Source: an uncultured Eisenbergiella sp. (GTDB lineage: Bacteria; Bacillota; Clostridia; Lachnospirales; Lachnospiraceae). Taken from it: a stretch of DNA of 64,000 bases. The notes below the pieces were generated by a model. That model did not search any database and was not told the origin of the DNA. It saw nothing but the letters and a program-made list of their open reading frames with translations. This document shows positions 45,363 through 53,350 of this stretch, one piece after another; positions within the stretch are counted from its first letter, which is position 1; each line of letters starts with the position of its first letter. The position numbers and the translations under genes were made by a program. The stretch spans positions 1 through 64,000 of the forward strand of contig CANQFM010000006.1 of the NCBI GenBank assembly GCA_947598825.1, written 5' to 3'.

Positions 45363-46763
45363 ATGAAATACAAGGATCACAGCGTAACCGATCTACAGAT
45401 CGCCTATATCGGCGGCGGCTCCAGGGGCTGGGCCTGGAACCTGATGACGGATCTTGCCATGGAAAGCCAGCTTTCCGGCACTGTATCGCTCTATGACATC
45501 GACCATCAGGCCGCTGAAAATAACGCCATCATCGGCAACCGGGTATCCGCCATGGAAAATGCCGTCGGAAAATGGAGCTATAAGGCTGCCGGCTCTCTGA
45601 AGGAGGCCCTCACCGGCGCGGATTTCGTCATCATCTCCATCCTGCCCGGCACCTTTGACGAAATGGCCTCCGATGTCCATCTGCCGGAACGTCTGGGCGT
45701 ATACCAATCGGTAGGGGATACGGCGGGCCCCGGCGGCATGATCCGGGCGCTGCGCACCATCCCCATGTTTGTGACCATCGCACAGGCGATCCGCGATTTT
45801 GCCCCAACCGCCTGGGTCATCAACTACACCAACCCCATGTCTTTGTGCGTAAAAACCCTGTACTGCGTTTTCCCGCAGATCAAGGCCTTTGGCTGCTGCC
45901 ACGAAGTATTCGGCACCCAGAAGTTCCTGCGGGACGTCTTCGAGGCGGAATGCGGTTTCAGCGGGCTGGACTGGCACGATATCCATGTCAACGTAATGGG
46001 GATCAACCATTTTACCTGGTTTTCCTCCGCTTCCTGTCAGGGACGGGATCTGTTTCCCATCTATGAAAAATTTATCGGATCCCACTACGAATCCGGCTAT
46101 GAAAAACCGGATGAAAACTGGATGAATTCCTCCTTCGCCTGCGCTCACCGGGTAAAAATGGATCTCTTTAAGCGTTTCGGCTATATCGCGGCCGCCGGGG
46201 ACCGGCATCTGGCGGAATTTATGCCTTCCGACGAATACTTAAACGACCCGGAAACGGTAAGGCGCTGGAAATTCGGTCTCACCACGGTGGACTGGCGCAA
46301 GAAAGATCTCCAAAAACGGCTGGCGCGCAGCGTCAGGCTGACAAAGGGCGAAGAAACGCTGCCGCTTGAACCCAGCGGGGAAGAGGGCGTTTTGCTGATC
46401 AAAGCGCTTCTTGGGCTCGGACGGCAGGTGAGCAATGTGAACATTCCCAACACGGCCGGACAGATCCCCAATCTGCCCGCTTCCGCAGTCGTGGAGACCA
46501 ACGCCCTGTTTGACAAGGACCACATCTACCCTGTGGCCGCAGGCGCTCTTCCGGCATCCATCCGGGCATTGATCCTGCCTCATGTGGAAAACCATGAGCG
46601 CATCCTGAAGGCCGCCCTTCTGTGCGACCGGGAAATGGTCGTGGAAGCCTTCCTGCACGATCCCCTGATCCGGGGACAGCATATAAAGGAGACGGACGTG
46701 CGCGCACTGGTAACGGATATGATCCATAATACGATGGCTTATCTGCCAAAGGGCTGGCAATAA
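45363..46763 (+). CDS. GH4 glycosidase, probably a uronosidase or alpha-galactosidase
   Basis: 466 residues. NAD site IAYIGGGSRGWAWNLM, DIDHQAAENNAIIGNRV, NYTNPMSLCVKTL, CCHEVFGTQ with the metal-binding cysteine and histidine, and NVMGINHFTWF are GH4 hallmarks. The family uses NAD and Mn for an oxidation-elimination mechanism. The CHEVFG form points to me towards the alpha-glucuronidase/galacturonidase-type branch rather than phospho-glucosidases, which would fit glucuronoxylan use, but this is uncertain. GGAGG is at the right distance from the ATG. Divergent from the GH39 operon. Confidence 0.85.
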   Translation: MKYKDHSVTDLQIAYIGGGSRGWAWNLMTDLAMESQLSGTVSLYDIDHQAAENNAIIGNRVSAMENAVGKWSYKAAGSLKEALTGADFVIISILPGTFDEMASDVHLPERLGVYQSVGDTAGPGGMIRALRTIPMFVTIAQAIRDFAPTAWVINYTNPMSLCVKTLYCVFPQIKAFGCCHEVFGTQKFLRDVFEAECGFSGLDWHDIHVNVMGINHFTWFSSASCQGRDLFPIYEKFIGSHYESGYEKPDENWMNSSFACAHRVKMDLFKRFGYIAAAGDRHLAEFMPSDEYLNDPETVRRWKFGLTTVDWRKKDLQKRLARSVRLTKGEETLPLEPSGEEGVLLIKALLGLGRQVSNVNIPNTAGQIPNLPASAVVETNALFDKDHIYPVAAGALPASIRALILPHVENHERILKAALLCDREMVVEAFLHDPLIRGQHIKETDVRALVTDMIHNTMAYLPKGWQ

Positions 46764-46849
46764 CGGGAAGGAATTCCCGGGCGTTTGCATGGGCAAAAGG
46801 AGGAAAGGGCATACTACTGTCACCAATGAAAACCTTTGGAGGACAGAAT

Positions 46850-47866
46850 ATGGAAAAAATTGCCTTTTTTGATGCCCGCAGCTATGACAGGACGTATTTT
46901 GACGCCCTGGCGCCTGGAGCAGGGCTGGAACTGCTATATCTGGAAAACAAACTCACAAAGGACACCGCCATCCTGGCCCAAGGTTCCTCCGCCGTCTGCG
47001 CCTTCGTAAACGACGACCTGGGCCCAGAGACGCTGCCGCGCCTTGCAGAATACGGCATCCGGGCCATAGCCCTGCGGTGCGCCGGTTACAACAACGTCGA
47101 TTTAAAAACCGCCGAAAAATACGGCATCCGCGTTTTTCGCGTCCCGGCCTATTCGCCTGCCTCCGTGGCCGAACACGCCCTGGCGCTTCTGCTGACGCTG
47201 ACCCGCCAGACCCACCGGGCGTTTACGAGAACGCGGGAACGGAATTTCAGTCTGGAAGGGCTTGTGGGGACAAATATCGAAGGGAAAAACGTGGGCGTCA
47301 TAGGCACCGGCAAAGTGGGCATACGTTTTGCCGCCATAGCCCAAGGCCTGGGGGCGAAGGTATGCGCCTATGACCCGAAACCGGTTTGGGGTTCCGGCAT
47401 AGAGTATGTGGGGTTCGACGAACTCATCCGCCGAGCGGACATCCTATCCCTCCACTGTCCTCTGACGCCTTCAACCTACCACCTTCTCAGCCGCGATGCC
47501 TTTTGTTCCATGAAGGATGGGGTGATCATCCTCAATACCTCCCGCGGCGCTCTGATCGACTCCGAAGCCCTGCTGGACAACATCAAATCCGGCAAGGTCG
47601 GCGCCGCAGGATTGGACGTCTACGAGGAGGAAGCGGACGTTTTTTACGAGGACGTGTCCGGCAGAGTCATGCGCGACGACACGTTAAACCTCCTGCTCAG
47701 CCAGCCAAACGTCCTGGTCACCAGCCATCAGGCCTTTCTGACAGAAGAAGCTTTAAGGGCCATCGCGGAAACCACGGTAGAAAATCTTCAAAAATTCTTC
47801 GCCGGGGAAAAGGTAGAAAACGAACTGAAAGCAAAAGAGGTGCAGGCGGCTTCGGGAAGAAGCTGA
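46850..47866 (+). CDS. D-2-hydroxyacid dehydrogenase (D-lactate dehydrogenase-like)
   Basis: 338 residues. YDRTYFDAL near the start, NAD site NVGVIGTGKVGIRFAAIAQGLGAKVCAYD, NTSRGALIDSEAL with the catalytic Arg region, and SHQAFLTEEAL with the catalytic His region match D-LDH. ADVFYEDVSGRVMRDD is a typical D-LDH loop. GGAGG seven bases before ATG 46850. It probably makes D-lactate from pyruvate; it follows the GH4 gene by 86 bases and may be co-transcribed. Confidence 0.92.
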   Translation: MEKIAFFDARSYDRTYFDALAPGAGLELLYLENKLTKDTAILAQGSSAVCAFVNDDLGPETLPRLAEYGIRAIALRCAGYNNVDLKTAEKYGIRVFRVPAYSPASVAEHALALLLTLTRQTHRAFTRTRERNFSLEGLVGTNIEGKNVGVIGTGKVGIRFAAIAQGLGAKVCAYDPKPVWGSGIEYVGFDELIRRADILSLHCPLTPSTYHLLSRDAFCSMKDGVIILNTSRGALIDSEALLDNIKSGKVGAAGLDVYEEEADVFYEDVSGRVMRDDTLNLLLSQPNVLVTSHQAFLTEEALRAIAETTVENLQKFFAGEKVENELKAKEVQAASGRS

Positions 47867-47957
47867 CCGTTTCACTGAAGTTCACCGGCGCAGCCGCTCC
47901 CGTCTGCGATCCCGGGTTTTGCGCCGCAAGCGCAGGCAGACCGGCATGGAGGGAAAC

Positions 47958-49214
47958 ATGGAGCAGATCATCATTCATGTGGATATGGACGCTTTCTTTG
48001 CCTCCGTGGAAATCCGGGACAACCCTGCCCTGCGCGGGAAACCGCTGATCATCGGCTCTCTTCCGGGGGAACGGGGCGTGGTCGCCACCTGCAGCTATGA
48101 AGCAAGAAAATATGGCGTCCACTCCGCCATGAATATCAAAGAGGCCTACCGACGGTGTCCCCAGGGGATCTATATGCACCCGAATATCGACAAATATAAA
48201 GCTGTATCCGGGCAGCTTCACGAAATTTGGAACGCCTATGCTTCCGCCGCTGAGGCTATCGCGCTGGACGAAGCCTATCTCGATGTGACGCAGCAGGCGC
48301 AAGATCTGGAAGGGGCGCGCCAAATCGCCATGACCATCAAGCGGCGCACCAGGGAGGAGATCGGGCTTACCTGCTCCGTAGGCGTCGCTTATTCCAAGAC
48401 AGCGGCCAAGACGGCGAGCGAGGAAAAAAAACCTGACGGTTACTTTGAGATACCCACGCCAAAAGATTTTGTCGACCTGGTGATCGACCGGGATGTGCGA
48501 ACGCTTTACACCGTCGGGGAAATGACGGCGGAAAAACTATATGCTTCCGGGATCCGTACTGTCCGGGATATCCGGGAAATGCAGGATATGGTCGTCCGGC
48601 TTCTCGGCAAACAGGGACAGTGGATCACAAAACTCGCCTTTGGGATCGACGACCGAAAGGTCACTCCCTATCGTCCGCAGGACGCGAAATCTATCGGCCG
48701 CGAAGTCACGTTCCAGGAGGATGTGGATAATTTCGAACTTCTGAAAGACGTTCTGCTCCTGCTTGCGCTGTGCGTAGAACGCAGGGCGCAACGGTATCAC
48801 CTGTACGGAAACGGCGTGACCCTAAAGCTCACTTATTTTAACATGCAGTCGATCACCCGCTCCCGGATCAGCTCCGCCTGCGACTGCGCCGTTACGATCT
48901 GGCAGGAGGCCGTCAGACTGTTGGACGGCGTAGAAAAACGGCCTGTCCGCCTGATCGGCGTAAGCATCTATAATCTGTCCGGCGAGGAAAACCGACAGCT
49001 TACTTTAGAGGACTATTTTACAGATGCCCGGCAGCACAGGGACGCAGAACTAAAAGAAACGCTGGGCGCTCTGCAGAGCCGTTACCATCTCGACTTTGCC
49101 GGACATCTGGAGCAGATCTATCAAATGGACACGCTCCACAAAACAGTGGAATATATGCGGAAACACTTTTTTAACCGAGATACCGTGGGTAACGCAGCGC
49201 GAGGTGAATTGTGA
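47958..49214 (+). CDS. dinB: DNA polymerase IV (Y family)
   Basis: 418 residues. HVDMDAFFASVEIRDNP, VVATCSYEARKYGVHSAMNIKEAYRRCP and EAIALDEAYLDVT carry the catalytic acidic residues; helix-hairpin-helix and little-finger domains follow. It performs translesion synthesis. Start at 47958 (GGAGG five bases upstream). No beta-clamp motif is obvious at the end (VGNAARGEL), and the last bases contain a ribosome binding site for the leader peptide of the next gene, so the natural C-terminus may have been cut. Confidence 0.93.
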   Translation: MEQIIIHVDMDAFFASVEIRDNPALRGKPLIIGSLPGERGVVATCSYEARKYGVHSAMNIKEAYRRCPQGIYMHPNIDKYKAVSGQLHEIWNAYASAAEAIALDEAYLDVTQQAQDLEGARQIAMTIKRRTREEIGLTCSVGVAYSKTAAKTASEEKKPDGYFEIPTPKDFVDLVIDRDVRTLYTVGEMTAEKLYASGIRTVRDIREMQDMVVRLLGKQGQWITKLAFGIDDRKVTPYRPQDAKSIGREVTFQEDVDNFELLKDVLLLLALCVERRAQRYHLYGNGVTLKLTYFNMQSITRSRISSACDCAVTIWQEAVRLLDGVEKRPVRLIGVSIYNLSGEENRQLTLEDYFTDARQHRDAELKETLGALQSRYHLDFAGHLEQIYQMDTLHKTVEYMRKHFFNRDTVGNAARGEL

Positions 49215-49312
49215 TGGTGAAGTATCGTATTTCCTTCTAAGCGATAGAAGGAAATATTAACCTATCCTTCTATCGTTTTCGTTAAAACAAAACAATAGAA
49301 AGGATACCTGGG
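49201..49312 (+). promoter_or_regulatory. Translational attenuator with alternative hairpins in front of ABC transporter
   Basis: Four segments can pair in two exclusive ways. A TATTTCCTTCT (49228-49238) pairs perfectly with B AGAAGGAAATA (49246-49256). B' CGATAGAAGGA (49242-49252) pairs perfectly with C TCCTTCTATCG (49265-49275). C (49263-49273) pairs with D ATAGAAAGGATA (49295-49306), with one bulged A, and D contains the ribosome binding site of the transporter gene. A:B plus C:D hides the site; B:C exposes it. A leader ORF ends inside A. This is the erm/cat/bmr layout. Confidence 0.75.
49214..49240 (+). CDS. Leader peptide MVKYRISF
   Basis: 8 residues. ATG 49214-49216, stop TAA 49238-49240. 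GAGGTG (49201-49206) lies seven bases upstream, an ideal distance. The ATG shares one base with the dinB stop codon (TGATG). The last codons form segment A of the attenuator, so a ribosome stalled here would free segment B. Translation is not proven, but the arrangement with the hairpins is hard to explain otherwise. Confidence 0.7.
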   Translation: MVKYRISF

Positions 49313-50908
49313 ATGAAAAAATATCAAAAAGCATATGGCGCCTGCTATGCAGGGGCTTTGGTTTTTGTACTCATCAGCACAATTTTTGCGGTTGTACTGC
49401 AATTCTTCAAAGGCGATGTTCTGGACTGCGCGATCGCCAAAAATGCAGGGATGACAGTTCGATATACAGTACTTTTGATCGGATTTATCCTTGGCGAAGT
49501 GCTGTTCTACTACTGTTACAGGAGGCTGAGCGCAAGATTTTCTGTTGGCTGCACAAAGCTTCTGAAACGTGATATCTTCGACAGCATCGTGCGGCAGGAC
49601 TATGTAACCTATAAAGAAAAACAGCAGGGAGAATATGTGGCGAAGTATACCAATGAAGCCGATATGATAAAAACCCGCTATTTTCAAATGTTACCCCTGT
49701 TTTGGGAGATTCTGCTGAAGATTCTTTTTGTAAGCATTGCCTTATTTATCCTGGACTGGCGAATTGCCCTCATCACGATTTTGCTTTTGACAACGCCGCT
49801 TTATATTCCGAAACTCATTGAGAAACGTTTACAAAAAGCACAGGCGGAATATTTGAAAGCGGTCGAAGAAAACCTGGCCAGGGTGAACAACTGGCTCGGC
49901 GGGTTTGAAATCATCAAGAATTATTCCATTGAGCGTCAGATTCTTTTGAAGTTTGATGAATCTAATAACGTGTCGATGGACAAACTTCTCCGGGATACAA
50001 TTTTAGGAGCGACAGCACAGCTCATTACAACGCTGATCTCTTACTTATCCTATTTTATCGTACTCGCCTCGGCAACATGGCTTGTGCTATTGGGAGAGTT
50101 TTCGGCAGGCGACTTTTTCGTTGCCATCGGCATGATCGACCAGCTTTCTTATCCCCTCATCTCTTTGGCGGAAATTATCCGTCAGTTGATCGCTGTCAAA
50201 CCATCCTGCGAAGCTATGGGGCAGTTTGTGGCACACGGCAGCGCCGGCATGGGCAGAAGGTCCCTGCGCTTCGTTGAAAAGGACATCCGCTATGACGATG
50301 TTTCTTTCAGCTATACCGATAGCCGCCCTCTTTTACAGGGATTTACCTTCACAGCGAAGATGGGCGGTAAGTATCTGATCAAGGGGCCCAGCGGCTGCGG
50401 AAAGACAACCGCCGTCAATTTACTTCTGCGTTATTATGAGGTAACCGGCGGCAAAATCACGATTGACGGGGTGCCGATCTCCGAATATGGAACCACTTAT
50501 GAAGCGATCACCGTGAGCAGGCAGGAAGCGGTTTTATTCCACGACACGCTGCGGAACAATCTAACGATGTACCGTGAAGTCAGCGATGGCAGACTCGTTG
50601 AAATCCTAAAAAGTCTTGGGCTTGACCGTTTTGCCGATTCACAGGCGCTTGACACCCTCCTTACGGAAAACGGCGCAAACCTTTCCGGCGGCGAGAAAAA
50701 ACGAATCTGTCTGGCACGGGCGCTCCTGCGTGACACCGATGTCTTGATCCTTGACGAACCGCTTGCAAATCTTGATGAAAACACCGCAAGGAGGATTGAA
50801 GATTTGCTTTTGTCAGTTTCCGGAAAGCTGTTACTCGTTGTGTCTCATCAGTTCTCCGCAGAAAAACTATATCTGTTCGATGATGTGATTACGTTAAGAG
50901 CGGAATAA
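49313..50908 (+). CDS. ABC half-transporter (permease fused to ATPase), probable exporter
   Basis: 531 residues. Membrane domain with about six helices in residues 1-300, then an ATPase with Walker A GPSGCGKTT, signature LSGGEKKR, Walker B VLILDEPLANLD and switch VVSHQF. It would work as a homodimer since no partner is encoded nearby. Substrate is unknown. The preceding attenuator suggests that it is induced by a ribosome-targeting compound or starvation. Codon use and base composition are poorer in GC than in dinB before it, which suggests acquisition. Confidence 0.9.
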   Translation: MKKYQKAYGACYAGALVFVLISTIFAVVLQFFKGDVLDCAIAKNAGMTVRYTVLLIGFILGEVLFYYCYRRLSARFSVGCTKLLKRDIFDSIVRQDYVTYKEKQQGEYVAKYTNEADMIKTRYFQMLPLFWEILLKILFVSIALFILDWRIALITILLLTTPLYIPKLIEKRLQKAQAEYLKAVEENLARVNNWLGGFEIIKNYSIERQILLKFDESNNVSMDKLLRDTILGATAQLITTLISYLSYFIVLASATWLVLLGEFSAGDFFVAIGMIDQLSYPLISLAEIIRQLIAVKPSCEAMGQFVAHGSAGMGRRSLRFVEKDIRYDDVSFSYTDSRPLLQGFTFTAKMGGKYLIKGPSGCGKTTAVNLLLRYYEVTGGKITIDGVPISEYGTTYEAITVSRQEAVLFHDTLRNNLTMYREVSDGRLVEILKSLGLDRFADSQALDTLLTENGANLSGGEKKRICLARALLRDTDVLILDEPLANLDENTARRIEDLLLSVSGKLLLVVSHQFSAEKLYLFDDVITLRAE

Positions 50909-50921
50909 TGTTCTATACAGA

Positions 50922-50971
50922 AAAAGCCAGTGACCTGTAAAATTTTTTCGGGCCACTGGCCTTTCTTTTAA
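50922..50971 (+). terminator. Terminator after the ABC transporter
   Basis: GCCAGTG (50926-50932) pairs with CACTGGC (50954-50960), followed by a T-rich tract CTTTCTTTTAATTTTTT. Confidence 0.65.
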
Positions 50972-51098
50972 TTTTTTATAAGGAAGCGGATAGCACGTTT
51001 TTATCGCGGCGTCATATTGATACGATAAAGGAATTTTTCGTAAAACTCCCCTTTTCGCCGTCGTCACTTTGGAGAGGAATCAAGAAGGAAAAATTGTT

Positions 51099-51581
51099 AT
51101 GACGGATACCCATTATTCCAAGTTCAATATTCTAAAGAACGCCCGCCTGAAAGCGCTCGCCTATATAAACGGCAATCAAGATCATCCCGGGCTTAACGGG
51201 ATCGTAAGATTTTTTGAAACATCCTATGAGGGGATCATCGTTGAAGCGGAGATATACCATCTCCCTGACAGCGTGGACGATAACCCCAATGCCTTTTTCG
51301 GGTTTCATATCCATGAAAACGGCGACTGTTCGGATTCGTTTCAAAATACCGGCGGCCATTACAACCCCTCGGACAGCAGTCATCCCTACCACGCGGGGGA
51401 TATGCCGCCGCTCATGTCTAACGACGGGTATGCATGGATGGTTTTTTTCGACGCAAGAGTGACGATCCCTGAGATATTGGGCAAGTCCGTTGTGATCCAT
51501 CAGATGCCGGATGATTTTACCACTCAGCCTTCGGGGGATTCGGGCGAAAAGATCGCATGCGGAGTCATCGCTGCGCTTTGA
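51099..51581 (+). CDS. Cu/Zn superoxide dismutase-like protein without signal peptide
   Basis: 160 residues. Metal-binding residues of Cu/Zn SOD are all in place: His70 and His72 (FGFHIHENGDC), bridging His87 (GGHYNP), His95, Asp101 (HPYHAGDMP) and His134 (VVIHQMPDD). Cys77 and Cys154 (IACGVIAAL) match the conserved disulfide pair. There is no signal peptide or lipobox, while bacterial SodC is normally exported. AAGGA lies nine bases before ATG 51099. Enzyme activity is likely but not certain, since the arginine gate is not clear. Confidence 0.85.
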   Translation: MTDTHYSKFNILKNARLKALAYINGNQDHPGLNGIVRFFETSYEGIIVEAEIYHLPDSVDDNPNAFFGFHIHENGDCSDSFQNTGGHYNPSDSSHPYHAGDMPPLMSNDGYAWMVFFDARVTIPEILGKSVVIHQMPDDFTTQPSGDSGEKIACGVIAAL

Positions 51582-51710
51582 CCGCCGCCCAGTATGCCGC
51601 TTTCGCGTGCGTCCTGTCGCGCAGGGCAAATTGCGGTTCGTCCTTTTCAAACGTCTCTTAAACAGATTCGTTTATGGGAATTAGCTCACGTTATTCAGAT
51701 TGCCTCCATT

Positions 51711-51741
51711 AGTCAGATGATATGTGCTATCTGACTTTTTA
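51711..51741. terminator. Hairpin at the left edge of the defence island
   Basis: AGTCAGAT (51711-51718) pairs with ATCTGACT (51729-51736), followed by TTTT. A related hairpin plus repeat is found at the right edge. Confidence 0.55.
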
Positions 51742-51758
51742 TTGTCAAAATGTTGTCA
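51742..51758. repeat. Left copy of 17-bp island-flanking repeat
   Basis: TTGTCAAAATGTTGTCA. It matches the right copy at 59934-59950 in 15 of 17 positions and the same orientation. It also has an internal repeat TTGTCA. Confidence 0.5.
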
Positions 51759-51775
51759 GCAGAGGAAGTGCACAA

Positions 51776-52588
51776 TCATTGGTATACCGCAATAGGAAGA
51801 ACGACAAGTGCGGGCCCTTTAATAACATCTCGAAGTTCCGCGGGGTTATCCATATTCTTGGGCATTGTTCTGCGTTGAGCTCTATTAAGAGGGAGTTTTT
51901 TCACATCATCAAATATTTCATCCAGCTTTATGCTTTGCCCTTTAGGTATTTTGCGAATTACCTTGCATAACAGGTATGATTGTCCGACAAAGTTCTCTTG
52001 CTCACAGCGAAAATAGTTCTCATCGAGATATGCAACCAGGGGATGATTGCCATCTTCAAATTCAAAAACACATGAAATCTCTTTGCCGGATTTTAGCTGC
52101 CCTAACGCAGAAAAGCCATTTACAGCCTCAGTAGCTTTTTGGTCCAAGATTTGCTGATCTGTGATTGATTCAAATACCGCCGCCAATTCGGCAATTTTCT
52201 TCACGCTATCTGTGAGTTCTTTCATTTTTGAGAATCGGGCTGTACCCAAAACCTCTAAGAAATCATCACGAGATAGCTTGTCATATTCCGAGTCACTTAG
52301 AAACTCATAATATTTCAGCCCATCTTCCTCATCGGAATGAAGGTACTTATAGATTTTTTCAAACTTTGCAGCATCACTGATATGTACGGAACGCTTTACC
52401 TCTTCAGACTGTTTACCGGTATGCGATCCGTTTCCAGAAGCAACACCAATAACTCCTTTACCGGCCATAGTATTTTCTTTACTGGTTGCGATTGCTTGAG
52501 ATTCTTCATCGTATGTATAGCCATCAATTGCGGCTATATAATCCTCTACTACCTTTGTATTTAGGTAAAGAAAATTCCTAAGTTTCAC
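51776..52588 (-). CDS. DUF6414 family protein
   Basis: About 270 residues. The start LRNFLYLNTKVVEDYIAAIDGY is typical of DUF6414 proteins, which begin with a similar LDT/LNT-YLAQIDG motif. A middle part (IAELAAVFESITD) is helical and the C-terminal third (GKEISCVFEFEDGNHPLVAYLDENYF, YLLCKVIRKIPKGQSIKLDE) is beta-rich. No catalytic motif is evident and no function is known. I prefer the GTG at 52588 (GAGGTG six bases upstream) over one at 52597. Last gene of the restriction operon. Confidence 0.75.
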   Translation of the reverse strand: MKLRNFLYLNTKVVEDYIAAIDGYTYDEESQAIATSKENTMAGKGVIGVASGNGSHTGKQSEEVKRSVHISDAAKFEKIYKYLHSDEEDGLKYYEFLSDSEYDKLSRDDFLEVLGTARFSKMKELTDSVKKIAELAAVFESITDQQILDQKATEAVNGFSALGQLKSGKEISCVFEFEDGNHPLVAYLDENYFRCEQENFVGQSYLLCKVIRKIPKGQSIKLDEIFDDVKKLPLNRAQRRTMPKNMDNPAELRDVIKGPALVVLPIAVYQ

Positions 52589-52618
52589 AAATGTCACCTC
52601 AATTATGAGACCGCTTTC

Positions 52619-53266
52619 TTATTTCAGATATTGTTTTAGGCAAGCAGTATTGGAAACCTGATCAGCAAATTGAAGAATCAGATTTCTGACTTTTTCGTGG
52701 ATTTCATAGTATCGTGTTTCATCCAAATCTAATGACTCAATTCGTTCCCCATGGGCTACTTTGTTTCGTTTGTCCAGCAATATAGAGTCAATTAATTTAT
52801 ATGAACTTTCGTAAGCAGAACAATCCAATCCAATTGTCGCCATTATTTCACCAAAAATCTCTGAATTTAAGTTGGAGTTTGTTTTAATAATTCCATCTAC
52901 AGGTATTGTCGATTTAACATCCCGACTATTAATTACCTCTGTAACAATTCTCGTGTGAATTGTTGATTTGTTACTTTCCTCAAATGTTTTCAGATTATAT
53001 TTCAAAGAAATTGCAAGAAAATTGGGCTTTATTTCGCCATAGGGTAATTTAAGCATAGCAACATATTCCAAATAGAATATTGCTATATTTTTTATTGCCC
53101 CTTCCCAATGCGCGTATAATAATGCTATTCCGGCACGAATGGCCGTATCCTTAGCGGATTTTCTTGCACTTGCAACATTCTCACGTATAGCGGAAAGCTC
53201 ATGTTTTCGCCAAGCCATTTCAGCATCAATAAAATCTTGCAAATCATTTATCGTTCGTATTTTCAT
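52619..53266 (-). CDS. HEPN protein, MAE_28990/MAE_18760 type
   Basis: 215 residues. The HEPN RNase signature R-x4-H is at Arg167-His172 (DKRNKVAHGE), in the C-terminal half. The N-terminal region (YAHWEGAIKNIAIFYLEYVAML) is characteristic of the MAE_28990 family. HEPN proteins of this sort cleave RNA and often act as toxins or as effectors in defence systems. There is no separate antitoxin of MNT type beside it; neighbours are a DNA methyltransferase upstream (84-base gap) and DUF6414 downstream (30-base gap). Confidence 0.85.
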   Translation of the reverse strand: MKIRTINDLQDFIDAEMAWRKHELSAIRENVASARKSAKDTAIRAGIALLYAHWEGAIKNIAIFYLEYVAMLKLPYGEIKPNFLAISLKYNLKTFEESNKSTIHTRIVTEVINSRDVKSTIPVDGIIKTNSNLNSEIFGEIMATIGLDCSAYESSYKLIDSILLDKRNKVAHGERIESLDLDETRYYEIHEKVRNLILQFADQVSNTACLKQYLK

Positions 53267-53350
53267 GGTTTAAAATACTCGGCTCCAAATAGAGACAGAT
53301 CCTTAAAACGAGGAATCGAACGTATCCTGTAAAGACATATTATCCCTTCC

